Part shown: piece by piece, positions 25,101 to 37,250 of the stretch
Numbering within the stretch: position 1 is the first letter of the stretch
Layout: each line of letters begins with the position of its first letter
Assembly: GCA_905221605.1 (NCBI GenBank)
Contig: CAJNDS010002848.1
Coordinates: 62,001 to 126,000 of the forward strand
Reading direction: 5' to 3'
Source: Symbiodinium natans
Taxonomy: Eukaryota; Sar; Dinophyceae; Suessiales; Symbiodiniaceae
Length of the DNA stretch: 64,000 nucleotides
Made by a program: the position numbers and the translations under genes
The notes under the pieces: model-generated
What the model was told of the DNA's origin: nothing
Seen by the model: the letters and a program-made list of their open reading frames with translations, nothing else
The model's database searches: none

Positions 25101-27057
25101 CATCAACCCAACATGGACCTCAGCCCCGAGCACCGAGCCAGCGCAACCTGCGAAGCTCATGAAGATCTCATGAAGCTCCCAAACATCCTGGAGCCGCCAG
25201 CGCCCCCTTTCTGCCAGAGATCTGAGCCCCAAGCCCAAGCCAAAGCCCAAGAACCCTCACCCCAAGGGATAGGTCCATGCCCAAACCCCTAAACCCCTAT
25301 AAGCATCCGCAAGCCCTTAAACGCCTCTAAACCCCTAATACAGGTGGCGGCCCTCGAGGCCCTGCCGCGCTTCGGCGCCGCAGGGCACCGCTTCGCCGCC
25401 GAGGCAGGAGAAAAGGGGGCTGTGGGATGGGGTGCTAGGGGCTTGCGGTCTTCGGGCTCTAGGGTACCTCCATGGTGAGGACTGCCCCGTGGCTTTAATG
25501 GGTCAGCGGCGAGAGGAGAGGGCGGGGTTCGGGGTTTAGGTGTTTCGTTGTTGGCAGGGATACTGGATACGCTCTGCAGAGTGCTGTAGAGTGCTCCTTA
25601 GCAGCGGGGCAGCCCAATCCGTTCTTACATAAACTGAAGAAAGCTGAATAGAGTGCTTTCAGAGTTCACAGAGTTCACAGGGTTCAGGGTTCTGTGCTTG
25701 GTTTTTGAGGTCTGCCGCCTCACTGCCGGCGGAGAGGACAAGTCGCCCGGATGGATTCGCGCAAGACGAGAAGACACCCATCGTTGCAAGCGTGAAGCCT
25801 TCAATCCTTCAAACTTAAGCCTTTATCCTGAAATCTAAGTTTCAGCCCCAAACCAAGACTCCGCCTCGCGGCGATGGAGGCACGGGGGCATACAGAGACG
25901 GAATTCACGTCTTTCGGTGGGATTCTGGCAATGACGTCTTTGGACGGCAATCTAGGAGCACTTGAGACCTTCGGATGATGTCTTGTCGTTTCAAGCGGCT
26001 ACATGATTTCCATAGGATGTAGATTTGGCACGGCAAACCAAATGCCAGCACTTTCGAACAAAAGGCCCCAGAAGTACAAATGCAACTCCAACATAGCAAA
26101 CACCCAGCATCAACCATGTAATCTGTCTGTCAGCATTGTCCAGTGTACGCAGAGGGAACCGCAATGTCTTCTTAGACGCAGGCGCTGGCATTGTGCCTCT
26201 TGAGTGCTTTTTTACAGAACAGTATACTTGCGTGTACGCATATGACACAAAAAGACATAAGAATATGCAAGCCCCTTACAGCCCGACGCCCGACAGTTAA
26301 CTATTTGATCCAAAAAAGGTGAAAAAAAGCACATCCCAAACCCATACTCCTCAACCCCCATGCCCCTGTCGAGGCATTGACGCAAATGGGCCAACGCGGC
26401 GCAGCCTTCGCTGAGGTCAGGTGAGTCAGATGATAGAAAGATGGCCCGAGACACACAGACAGATTTGTGGATAGACGTTCTGGAAGAAGAAGGTGTTTGT
26501 TTTGAAGGTGGAAGGGGGCATGCTGGCCTTGGAAACGGCCCATTTCAATCTTCTCAATACATCCCCCGAAAGAAGCTCATTTGAGTCTTTTTGGGGAGGG
26601 TTCTGTGAGCCTTGAGACCTGAAGCAAAACGCCGACCCAACAGTTTGGGCTGGACATGCACCCCAGAAATGTCAACCATCGAAGGCTGGGACTTGAAAGG
26701 AGAGGGTCTCGGCAAAGGGCATGCAAAGGGGTTCGGGCACCTTCAACCCACGCGAAGGAATTAGAGGCCGTCTTGGACGATCCGATTCCAGATTCTCGGC
26801 TGCACTCATCTTAGCGGTTTCAGGCTCTGCCTAGGGAGCCGAAGTTTTCGGAACTGTGGAAGAACCCTGTGCAGAATCAAGCCCTTGAGCTTCAATGGCT
26901 TAAGCCTTCTGGGTTCAGAGTTTTTTGGTGTTGGAGCAGCAGAGCCGCTGTGGGCCCCATTTAAATTTTGCGTTGAATGGCGCCGTGATGTAACGGGCTT
27001 CTTGCACTCGCCGCCGCAGCGTTGATAGCTTTGAAAGGACTGACAAAGCACAATAAG
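16190..27057 (+). CDS. HEAT-repeat (PBS-lyase/armadillo-like) solenoid protein, 25 exons, both ends incomplete
   Basis: Exons: 16190-16222, 16308-16367, 16589-16650, 16764-16804, 18679-18722, 18836-18883, 19227-19268, 20133-20149, 20378-20444, 20796-20838, 21207-21268, 21980-22031, 22502-22515, 22865-22936, 23391-23423, 23860-23916, 24458-24523, 24656-24709, 25344-25403, 25710-25744, 25858-25879, 26374-26415, 26758-26798, 26943-26953, 27020-27057. They total 1116 nt and read 372 codons without a stop, every junction matching in phase. The product is a string of helix pairs of about 30 residues with the HEAT pattern, for example VKLAAVRALGNL, GAVRRAAAVTLRKHGE, ALGRLGALEAAPALRKGLE, DPRHTVRSAATASLGQMGE and VAALEALPRFGAAG. 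Donors: 15 GC, 6 GT, 3 GA. Such solenoids are protein-binding scaffolds; the partner is unknown. A further exon, 14985-15026, may precede. The smallest exons (11-22 nt) rest mainly on phase and pattern continuity. Confidence 0.7.
18295..18358 (+). repeat. TA/TG-rich microsatellite inside a HEAT-gene intron
   Basis: Tract of tatgtatata and (ta)n units, cut once by accggg. Confidence 0.85.
23572..23610 (+). repeat. Four tandem copies of a 10-bp unit gcttgcgggg
   Basis: Located in the G-rich 5' half of the intron between HEAT exons 23391-23423 and 23860-23916. Confidence 0.85.
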
Positions 27058-28670
27058 GCACCTTCCTTCAGAAAATGTTGGGGAATATTCTCCGAGCTCC
27101 AGCTCCCAAGCCCCGAGCCTGAAGCCCTGAAACTGTGGAACCTGTTTGGTGTGTAGGGGTGGTGCTTCGTCCCAGCCATGGCCGTCTCGCCAAGTGTGGC
27201 TGCTGGCATGGAGCTGCACCGCCGCCTCCCGGACGGCGTTTGAGAGAGTCTTGAAGGTGTTGGGGGCTTCACAAAGTTCATTCCAGGAGCAGCGCCTCTA
27301 CATGCCATGCACACGCCTCGAACCTATCAAAGGCTACTGGTGGGATGTCGTCCTTACGGCCTTTTGTTGTGGCCTCGAAACCTCGAATCCAAACCACAAG
27401 TAACCCTCGTCCGTTGAGGGGTGCCGCCTCACATGTGGTGCGTGACCTTCGACCAGCTGAAGCGTGCCGTGTCGGCATCAGTGAGGTTTGGCATCCTCAA
27501 GGAAGCAAGTGATTTCCCAGGCTTCGTGATCGAGGTCCGCAAAGAGTGGCATGCAGGTGCCAACCGGGGAGGGGCTTTCCGGCGAGCCCAGACCTTGAAC
27601 AGCATCCGACTGGCTGGTACAGTAGGGCCTTGGCTGCTTCGCCCTGATAGAAATGGGTTCATCGTGCTTGTTGTCATTATTGTTACTGGTTAAAGCCCTT
27701 GCCACCGCTTGGCAGGCCGCATTCCGGACAACTCCTTCCACAGCAATGGGCGGCATCATGACCCGCGGCACGGGCCCAACATGTGGCTTGCCTCTCTTTC
27801 GTAGTCTGGGTCATTGTGGGCATTGGTGTGGGAGATGCCAGTGCTTCCTGAGACGCTCGCAGTCGAGTTTGCTGTTGTTAGTGCTTCCGCTTGTTGTCAA
27901 TTTCTCTCTTTTGTCAGCATGCCACCTGTCTGGTGTGAAACACAAACTTTCCACCTTGCTGGCCTGCGGAATATCTGTGGTCCAGGTGGGGGGCTTTGCT
28001 TTGCTATCCTTATTGAATATCATGTTGTCGTTTTTGCATTGGGGCTGGAAAGCTTCCAAGCGCAGGGTTTCAGGTTTCAAGGGGTCGGCACACCATTGCC
28101 GAAAGCCGCGGACCAAGGTACCAGGTGAACGAGTACTTTGTGAAGTTGCACGGCCGCACTTATATAAAGTGACCCAAATCACGGGCAAGTGAAGTCTTTG
28201 GAGCTGAGTTGTTTTTGGATCATCCGAGTCATGTGGTTTTGCGGCACCTGCAAGGCCTCTCACGCTTGCTGCTGGCGGCATGAGCTATGCCCTGATGCTG
28301 CATCCGAGGGGCTTGCACTGCGACCTGGCCCTACCCGGCGTTTCGGAACTTTTTCCATCTTAGCTAGATAGTGACAAAACGGTTCAACACGGTGGCTTGC
28401 AGGTTCGGCTTGCGCACGTTCAGGCTGAGGAAGGCACGGAGTAGCGTTGAAGAAGCGGCCTCAACCCTTTCATCTTCCTGTCTGTCTCTTCGCCGCTCCC
28501 CGAAGACATGGCCGAGCCTAAGGCCTAGGGCAACCGCAGAGAAGTATTGGTTTTTCGGGCTTACTTGCTGAGTTTCGCGGTCACTCTGGATCCTTGACTT
28601 CAAACGCCTATGTAGACCTAAAGCTAGTCTCTACGGCTTGACGGAGTCTCGCACTCCAGAAGTTGCCCAG
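27058..28670. other. No confident gene
   Basis: The HEAT gene probably continues here, but I could not phase another exon after 27057. Open stretches at 27421-27693 and 27653-28192 look partly protein-like without a recognisable family. Confidence 0.35.
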
Positions 28671-29571
28671 GCGAAGTCTTCATCTCCCACGCCTGGGCCG
28701 AGGGTGTCTTCGAGCAGCTGGGCCAAAGGCCGACTTCCGTCGGAGCTTGGGCTTCAGGCTTACTGTGTCCGCTCAGGGTTGTGCCTTCTCGCTTAGGGTA
28801 GCCACGAGGGCTCATAACTTAGATCCCCCCATCCAGGATTTTTGGGGAACTCTGACAGTGCGCAGGGATGGAGGATGATGGAGGGCTGTGGCGTGAGGCT
28901 TGTGCCAAATTCCTGTTGGGATTGGGGGTGATATGGGGGCTACCTCCGCCCGAGGTTCGCGGATGCGGTGGCTCGCGCCTGGCCAGTCGGGAAGCGGAAC
29001 CTTTACTGCTGCACCTCGTAACAAATTTGTTGAAAGAAGAGTTCCAACGAGAGCGTGACTTCAGCGTTCAGGGGTGGTGGGGAGCGCCCTAAATCCGAGG
29101 CCTCTTGGCCAATCCGCAGAACCTGGACATCTCGGAGCTGTTGGACGTGGCACCCTCGGTGCCTTGGGCTTGGGTTTCTTTCAAGTGCTTCCTATTTTTT
29201 GTGACCTTTGCAAAAAAAGGGCTTGGGAGGGCAGCTCAAGCTCCGCCAGGTCAGCCCCTTCGCAGATGCGCTGAAGGTTGCGTCGCATGTCGTGGTCGTT
29301 CCCAACAGCACGGTGGCGGTGTACTCACGCTTGTGGTGCGCACCTTGACCATGCAGTAGTGTTGAGCGGTGCCGTACTTTTTTCACTAGCTTGTTCACTT
29401 CCGCCATTCAGGCATGTACTTGGGGGCACTCTTATTATCGCATTCTCACTTATTTTCTGGTCTGTTCTCGTTTCCTCCGCTTCAGTGTATGGTGCGGCCG
29501 GGGGTGGGTGCCGCGGTGAGGGTGGGGAGTTGTGGCACGCAAGAGGTCTACGAGGCTTACCTGGCTACAAG
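28671..29571 (+). CDS. TIR-like (ISHAW-type) domain protein, five exons, ends incomplete
   Basis: Exons 28671-28728, 28955-29010, 29100-29158, 29250-29339 and 29546-29571 join in phase (95 codons; donors GC, GC, GT, GC, then GC). The order of motifs is VFISHAWAEG (TIR box-1-like strand and loop), then FADAVARAWPVGKRNLYC, then LLANPQNLDISELLDVAPS, then ALKVASHVVVVPNS, then YSRLWC joined across an intron to VYEAYLAT. The last junction rebuilds the TIR signature S-x-W-C-x-x-E. The Glu (codon 29552-29554) is at the position of the catalytic glutamate of NAD+-cleaving TIR domains. The fold assignment rests on these motifs; NADase activity is inference. A further exon at 29996-30017 would fit the phase. 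Hydrophobic exons downstream may belong to the same protein. Confidence 0.6.
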
Positions 29572-31922
29572 GCTGCAGAAGCTCGGCTTGGATTTCTGTA
29601 GCAAGAATATGTCAAGCATGCTTTCTTCAGGCTCTCGCAGTCAACCTGAAGTGTTTTGCATCGATGTATCGAGATGCGTCTCGTCTCATGCTGGTGATGC
29701 TGTAGGTGTAGAGGTGTCAGGCATCCCATTGAAGCGACCCTCCTAGACTTCAAAGATCTCAAGCGCACACATGGGTTGCCCAAGCAAATGTTACCTTAGA
29801 ACCCATGAATCTCCAAATGCACGCTGAGACATGGCAACCCATGAGGAAGGTCTTTCTGATGCCGGCTCGTGCAGAAAAACACAAAGCCACCAGAGCTTTC
29901 TGCAGCTGGGCAGCACATTGCAGCACTTTGCTGCGTTCCTGGGGCCCTAAACTTCCTAACAAAAAGAAACAAAACGTCCCCTACGCCTCCAGAAGAGAAG
30001 GAGCGGAGATCACAAGGGTGGTTCCCAAGCTCCTGTAATCATTTACTGTAATCGGGGTCCTTAACGGTTCTCACAAGATCTGGTGTCCTCCCTGCGTTCA
30101 GGCTACCAAAGACATCAGACCCCCGCATCCAAGCTCTTGATGCTGTGGACCCCTGAAGCCCCCAGCCACCAAACCTCCCGTCTCTCGAGGCCCCTTCGAA
30201 GAGCCCGAACGAAGCCCAGAACGTGCCGCTATATTGCCTGTAGTGCCTTTTCTTAAGCCTTATGCTCTAGAACAGCCCAGAACTCGCAGGTCGCTGGCTC
30301 GTGGCTCCACTGGCCCTCGGCGCCGCCGTGGGCTGCGTTTTGTCGCTGCTTCCTTTCGCGCAGACCCCGGAGTTCAGGAGCTCTTCTAAGGAGGGGGGGG
30401 GTTTACCGGGGTTTACGGTGCTTTAAGGACTTCCCGGTTCCCCCTAAAGATGTTGCAGGAGTGACATGGGCCACGCATTGGCGGTCACAACGATCTGCAG
30501 CTTGGCTTTTTGGCCCAACTAGCTAAGGTGTACTTCTCTCTATCGTTTTTCAGAATTTCTGAGTCCGTCTGAATGCAGAGAGTGCTGGGCTCCTCTTGAC
30601 TAGAAGCCTTAAGATTCGAGGGATCCGGGGTGCTCGGACGTCAGGCTTTCGGTGGGTTGCAGGGGACGTCTCGCAGTTTAGGGCCCATGGTGGCGTTGGC
30701 CCGGAAGCCCTCCAAGCCCTCCAAGCCCTCCAAGCTCCGACACCCGCTCTGGGCATCGAAGGGTTTGGAGGAATTGGCAGTGTTTGTAGTATCCCCTGCT
30801 AGTAACTGGCTTTGGTGGATTGTTGAAAGGTGATACGCAAATTTGGGGGTTTTTTTCAGGCTTTGGGGGAATCTTCGTGAGTCTGGGGCACGGCTTGAGG
30901 CTTGGGGATCGATTCTGCCGCGCAGGCAACGCCTTTGGCGTGTTGGCCACAGCCCTCTGGCCTCAGCGGTGCCCGAGACGCAAGTTTACCATTTAACGCC
31001 TCATTCTGGACCTCAGATCTGGAATTCGCCAAAGGGGGCCCTAAGCCTCTGAAAGCCCCAGTTTCGACAGCAAGGAGACTGCGTCCTCCCTACGATCTGA
31101 AGCCCGAAGCCCCCAAGACTTTCCCAGCCCAAGGTGCCTCAAACCTTTGCTGCTTCAGTCACTGGGCAGCGCTGGGCTTTGTTTGATTTGGAGGTGAGCG
31201 GCTAGGTTTTTAGGACTTATTTTGTTATTTTGTTTTTTTTGTGGTGGTGGGGGGGCTGCGTGAACCGGCTTACACGCTTCTGGACGGTTCTGGGCGACGG
31301 AGATATCATCATCGCCAGTTTCAGAGCGAATGGAGCTTACTGCGTTGTCTCACGTGCCCGGATTGTCAGCTATTCCTATCGCCTGCAAGAGGGGACATGC
31401 AGAAGAGGATTTCATGTCTAAAGGTGCACTTTTGTTTTTTCGTTTTTGCAAGACACCGCGTGCTAGCACCATCTGACCATCTCTGTCGCAACTGCAGAAA
31501 TGCCCCATGCCAGTGTCTGGGAGATTCGCTTGAAGCACACGAGCCTCACTACAACCCCAAATTGGAAAATCGCAGCTAAAGTCGCAGCAAGCAGAAGGCA
31601 GATGCCTTTAGGATGACGTGAGAACCGTGAGAAAGTGTCTGTCGCAGGGGCATCCCCGGGCGGGACGCCCCCAAGGCATGATTGGATCCTCTGGGTGCCC
31701 CTTTCAGCCCTTTCTCGGGTTTTTCTGGGGCAAATGTGTTTGGGAGACTCTCGAGGTTGATAGATTCTGGCTTCGTCATGCTGCAGCTTGGCCGAAAGCC
31801 TGTGACTTGAAGAGGGCTGGGGTTTTGGGGATGTTCGGGAATGCTTGGGATGCTTGGGGATGCTCCGGGTTCGGGGTGTGAGTCACAAAAAAACCCTAGG
31901 CCTCTCAGATGCCTGGTGCAAG
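29572..31922. other. Probable introns with weak exon candidates
   Basis: Candidates are 29996-30017 (EGAEITR, phase-compatible with the TIR-like exon 29546-29571), about 30916-30957 (NAFGVLATALWPQ), about 31131-31190 and 31281-31400. None is secure. Confidence 0.3.
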
Positions 31923-32447
31923 GGAACATCCTGAGCTCCTGGCATGAGACCCTGTCAATCTGGCCCGATGTTGCTAGGTACTCCATCGTGGGCAGCAGCT
32001 TCTTCATCGCCTCCCTCAAGGCCCTCCAGTGCGTCCCAGTGCATCCCGGGTTTGGTGTTGAGAAGGTTTCCCGGGCTCCAACAGAGCTCCATGGCTGTAA
32101 AGCCTGCCAGCCACCTTCCCGATCTTCTAGCTAGCTCAGAGCCAGCCCTGCAACATTTAGGACCCTCTGAAACCCACCTCCAGGCCGGCCCGCCCGCCAC
32201 GGAGCAGGAACTTGAAGCAGGAGCTTCCCTCGGCCATGGTGTGATATGTTAGGCGGAGGTTTTCACCAAAAGGGATGTCGGACGCCGTTAGGCTCGGGAG
32301 AGCTGCCCCTAGGTGCTTAACTCCACGACACCGGTGGTGCAGGAGCTGGGGCTCTGCTTGTCCGATGGCTGCTGGTGATCAGCGTGGTGGCCCTGAACTT
32401 TGGAATTGTGGGCCAGAACGTCATGTGCTTGTGCCTGGCCGCACTTG
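31923..32447 (+). CDS. Two exons of a membrane protein, possibly the TIR-like gene
   Basis: 31923-32020 encodes SSWHETLSIWPDVARY followed by SIVGSSFFIASLK and has a GC donor. 32343-32447 encodes a strongly hydrophobic segment (WLLVISVVALNFGIVGQNV, then MCLCLAAL) with a GT donor. The phases do not join directly, so at least one exon between them is missed. Together they predict one or two membrane helices. I do not recognise the family. Confidence 0.4.
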
Positions 32448-32839
32448 GTCTAGCGGATAGCTCCTTCGTCTGGTGCCGGGTGTCGTCGGGGCATCACAAA
32501 GATTGCTAGACCTGAACCGTAGATATGGCAGGACTGATAGTTGATGCTTGGCCCTTGGCGATTCTTCGATACTGGTGGGTTTCCTTTGCCACGGATCTTC
32601 ACGTTGTGATTCCCTGCGAGGGTCATCGCCCTAAACTGGTTGCTTTTCCCTTGCTGGGTTTTTGCCCTGAGTTGGAGAGCGCCCTTCGTGCGTCTTTGCC
32701 TTTCGCTTTCTTTAGTTTTGAACCAACTTGTCCCCAGTACACGGCACAACAGGGTGGAGGTGCAAGAGTTTGCGGAAGTTCCGAGCATGTGGTTTAGCGC
32801 CGAAGGAATTCCGTGCGTATTGCTGACGCACGCAAAAAA

Positions 32840-32980
32840 CACATGTATACAGGAATACATATACATATATATAGGTATCCACACATCATATATGTATAGA
32901 TATATTTCTTCTGTGTATATATATATATATGTATACAGATACATTTGTACATATATGTATACATGTACATATTTATAAAC
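32840..32980 (+). repeat. TA/TGTA-rich microsatellite
   Basis: Runs of atacatata, tatatatatatat and acatatatgtatacatg. Similar in type to 18295-18358 but longer. Confidence 0.85.
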
Positions 32981-33099
32981 CTGTGTGTGGGGGGCATAAG
33001 CACATCTTCTTGGGACATTTTGTGCACCACAGATCAGCAAAGAAAAAATCAGCATCAAAAACAACGTTTTGATCCCTGATGGGGTCTTTCAAGTGACAG

Positions 33100-33107
33100 A
33101 GAGAGAG

Positions 33108-33169
<62 letters not shown>

Positions 33170-33395
33170 TGTGCTCGCAAGGTATGCTGGATCGTGGGGG
33201 GCCGGGGCCTGGGCCCAACCGCAGCAATCGTTCTTCCAACAGCCAACCGAGGGGTCCCGAATACCGGGGCAGGCGACAGCCGGGGGGCTCTGCCCCCATG
33301 CCCCCAAGAAAGAAAGAAAGAAAGAAAGAAAGCAAGTGTGTGTGTGTGAGTGAGAGTGAGTGAGTGAGTGAGTGAGTGAGTGAGTGAATGTGGAG
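33100..33395 (+). repeat. Compound (GA)n ... (GAAA)n ... (GTGA)n repeats
   Basis: GA dinucleotides at 33100-33168, GAAA units at 33306-33332, and GTGA/GT units at 33336-33388, separated by unique sequence. Confidence 0.9.
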
Positions 33396-35084
33396 AGCGA
33401 GCACGTCGAAAGAAAGCTTTACATGCAAAGATGCAAAACAATCAAAGCAAGCTGTCGCTCTTTTGGCAAGGTTGGAGGACGAGTCGCTGAAACTGCAGGC
33501 GCCAACACATGATGCCTGTAGTCCTTTAATGTTCTCATTGCTAAAATACCTGTTTCCGCTCGAGATTCCTTAGCCCAAGGTCCGAGCGTTGCGCTTAAGT
33601 TTTCGTGGTGTCCCTATATACATATTCCATTCATGCGTGAGGCAACTTAGGGCTTAGGCCTTGGAACTTTTGCGCCGGCGTTTTGGGGCACATGGCTTCG
33701 GGCCGCAGTCTCGGTCGTGTAGTGGTGGTCCCCCTTGAGAGCAGTAGCTGTCCTCGCGTGCTCTGAACATGTTTTCGCTCAAAAGGATGTTTGCGTTCGC
33801 TTTGCGGATTGGCCCAAGATGCTAACACTTGAAAACCTCAGACACCAAATCGCCTCCCTTGGGTCCCTTGACGCTGATCTTCCACTATAGCTCTTCTTGT
33901 GGTTTTCAATTTTTCAATGTGCCCCAAAAGGTCCCTGTATTGACCCCGCAATGCAGACGGAGCGCCTCCACTTCGACTCTGTGCGTCATGCCATTTGCTC
34001 CAGTGAGCAGGCGCCAGTCAAGTTCAAGATTTAAGAGGGCTTTGAGGCGGTGTCAACGCTTGGGGTTTTGGGGGGGCGAAGCCCAAAGTGTGGTGACTGC
34101 ATGGGCAAGCTGCGGGAGCACTGTTGGATCACTCCCGTTGATTGTACATGTTGCAAAGACGGGTACTTTTCCCGGGCGCGAGCTTGGACAGGTCGGGGGT
34201 GTGGGGCTAACAGGGGCCTCGGAGGGCTGCATTGTTCTGGACAAGGTGGTCGGGAACTCACCTTAACACCCCATACTTGACCGCTGTGGTCTCAGAGAGG
34301 GAAGTACACTCAGCACCTTGACCCCCACTTGGAAAATTTGGAGGACAGCAATCGAATCTGGGGCGAGATCTCGGGCGCCGAGGAGGATGCACCCTGCGGC
34401 AATTCAGCTTGGGATTCGTGGGTTCAGGGGCTCAGGGTGAAGTGTTTGTGGCGTGCATCCGCTCGTTCTGGCTTTCTTTTTGGTCGTCAAACTCCTCACG
34501 ACTCCTTAAGGCCCTTACTTTGGAACTTTTCGTGGAGTCTAAGCCTCAACTTCTGATCGTCTCTTGGAGCTCACTTCCTCCCTCCAGGTGGACGCAGCAA
34601 TTCAGATCCTCGTGAAGGCAGGTGCCTACACCAAGAGCTTGAGCAAGCAGTTCAAAGAGGGCCGCTTGGCAAAGGCCTCCGCCCCGCTCGCCCCCGAACA
34701 TCTCCCCCTGTACAGAAACTCGAAGGGGCTTTGGGATGTAGGGTGTAGGCCCTAAGGGGGCATGGAATCTCAAACTCCTTCCCTGCGTGCTGTGGGCTTA
34801 GGGCTCACATTGGTCTGTTGTGGGTCGTTGTGGGCTGAGGTGTGGATATCACCCGTGCCGGCTACGCTGACATCCACTTCCGTCTGTTTCAGGTGGTCGG
34901 TCTGCGCTATGTGCCTTCTTTGAGTCTTTGAGCCATTTGCCAGATACTCTTGTACCAGTCTCCTTTTGGGATCTTTTGAGTTCAATACGAAAGGAAAAGG
35001 GGCCGAGAACCAGAATACTTTGAATCCCCAAGGTTCAATGCCCTGATGCCCGGAAGCTCGCTTTCTTTTTTAATTGAATAATTT

Positions 35085-35147
35085 CTTTCTCTCTCTCTCT
35101 CTCTCTCCCTCTCTCTCTCTCTCTCTCGCTCCCTCTCTCTCTCCCTA
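35085..35147 (+). repeat. (CT)n microsatellite
   Basis: CT dinucleotides with a few cc interruptions. Confidence 0.9.
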
Positions 35148-35732
35148 TCTTGTTTTGTTTTTCCTTAGAACACTCCGCTGCTGGGAGGGCTTTCAGATTT
35201 GGCTGACCACCGCGCTCGTCTGCGGGGACCGAGCAATTCACCTCCGGGATCCGGTGGCTGGGCACGGAATATCTGAAATCCTGAAAATTCCTGAAACCCT
35301 CTGCATACGACGACTTTGAGACCTCCGGCGAAGTCCCGAAGAGAGATGGTGTTTAGATCTGGTCAGCCGCCCGTTTGAGATTTGACATTTGTTTTTGTCT
35401 CCAGGAGATAGGTGTGTAACGCTGAACGAGCTAGACATTGACTCTGCGAGCCGGACATACTGTGCGTGCGGCTTGCAATTTGGCCAACCCTTTTGATATC
35501 CAACATTATCCAACCCAGATCCTCAACTCTAAGACTAAAAGAGACCTCAGGCTTCGCAGACTCATCTGGCCCATGCTCTCCCAGCATGGCTGACTGCACT
35601 TCCGTCAGCCGCCTCTCGCCCACGTTAGAAAGGAATAAAAGAAAGGGAAAATTCGCAGTGAGATGGCTGAGATGGCAGTGTTATGATGTGTTGTGTTTCA
35701 CGCCGCGCTGCGCAGTTTCCTTGCTGTGACAG

Positions 35733-36044
35733 GTGTGCCTGATGATCGCCCTGGTGAGTCCTGCCCTGCTGCTGAGATGCTACCGAAAGGCCTGAACATG
35801 TTGCACGTGCCACAAACAAGTTGTTGAGCAGTGCTCTGCAACGCAAGGGCCCAGACACGGCGATCTTCTCTGGCAAGATCTTGGCTGTGGCAGGCACGCA
35901 AGCGGCGTTTCACATCCTTTATGCACGACACAAGTAGCTGCCTACCCAGCAACAAATGAAAGTACCACCACTGCAGGACTCAGTTGTGTTCTGTTTTTTT
36001 TTGTCATTGTTGTTGCCATTTCCATTGCTATTGTTATTGCTCTT

Positions 36045-36092
<48 letters not shown>

Positions 36093-36207
36093 ATTGCTGC
36101 TGCTGCTGCTGCCGCCGCCGCCGCTGCCCTTCCCTCAACAAGCCTCCGCAGGCGTTCTGGGATTGTCGTCTGCCCTGCTCCTGGGCTGCTCTTGGATTCC
36201 CCTCAAA
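35733..36207 (+). CDS. Three phase-matched exons of a hydrophobic protein
   Basis: Exons 35733-35753, 35848-35893 and 36152-36207 join in frame for 41 codons (donors GT, GC, GC). They encode VCLMIAL, then GPDTAIFSGKILAVA, then VLGLSSALLLGCSWIPLK, suggesting membrane helices. A (GCCGTT)n repeat sits in the second intron. Family not recognised. It could continue the TIR-like gene or be a separate gene. Confidence 0.4.
36047..36125 (+). repeat. Hexanucleotide (GTTGCC)n plus GCT/GCC triplets
   Basis: About seven GTTGCC units (36049-36092) are followed by GCT and GCC triplet runs. Confidence 0.9.
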
Positions 36208-37250
36208 GCTCCCAAGCATCAGTCAAACATCCAAAACGTCTGAGCTCTAAATGCTGCAAGCTGCAAGCACCCCAAATCCCTAAAACCTTGCCCCAGAAAC
36301 CAAACAATCCCGGAGCCCCATAGACCCTCAACCCTAGAGCTCCCAGAGCTCAAGAGACTTTAAGCCCATTCGACCCTGAATCCCCGTGAATCTGTAGACC
36401 CTGAACAGAGGCTCGTGGTCCAATGGGGCAGTGGCGATGCCTTGGAGCACGTGCTTGGGGGGACCCAGGATCAGCTCGCGGAGTGCCTCGGCCTACAGGG
36501 GGGTGGAGGTTCAAGATTTGTTTTCCTATGTTGGCACTTTCTTTGTGGGGGCCGGGGGGGAGGAGGGCGAGAGTGCTTTGAGCTTAATTCTAGAGGGGGC
36601 TTTCCTAGGAGCTAGACTCCAAAGCCTGCAACTCGAAGTCCTCCTGCCCTGCCCCTGCCCTGCCAGAAAAAACCCAAGATACATAGTTGGGATTTTGGAA
36701 GCTTCAAAAGTATGCTTGGGCCTAATGCCACCCCACCTCAACCTTTCTGAACCCTTGGCCCTTACTTAGCCCTTTCTTCAGGGTTTCGAGGGAGGGCAAC
36801 CAACCACCAAGCGGCGCCGCGGAGCTGACAGTTCGGCCCCACACTCCAACACGCCTTAAGCGCTGCACCAATGGCCTTGAGCCATATTGACCCCGCATGA
36901 GCCCCCGTAGAGAGCCTGTTCCTCGAAGGCTCTGGGATTGCTCCGCGCCCGTCCTGGATGCAATTGTCCTGCTGCGGCGACGGCACATAGGTTTGTTGTT
37001 TTATTGTAGGCTTTCAGGTTTTGAGGGCTTTTGGGGCCTTGGGAGGCCGTAAGGGTTCGCTGAGCAGGGGATGTTCTTCAGGTCCTGTACTTCTCCATGT
37101 GGAGGATGAGACCACCAACCCTAAAACAAGCTCTGAGCTGTAATTACCACAAGCGGCGTCATGGCCCAACCGAGCTTAAAGCCACCCTGAGCCGCTGGCA
37201 GAGGTGTGATGGGGTACCTGGGGGGGTTCAGGGACTCCTGCACCGCCGAG

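Larger units (their letters stand above)
32448..35732. other. Mostly non-coding, microsatellite-rich
   Basis: Contains AT, GA, GAAA, GTGA and CT repeats. One exon-like island starts at 34588 (VDAAIQILVKAGAYTKS after a ccag acceptor) but cannot be placed. Confidence 0.4.
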
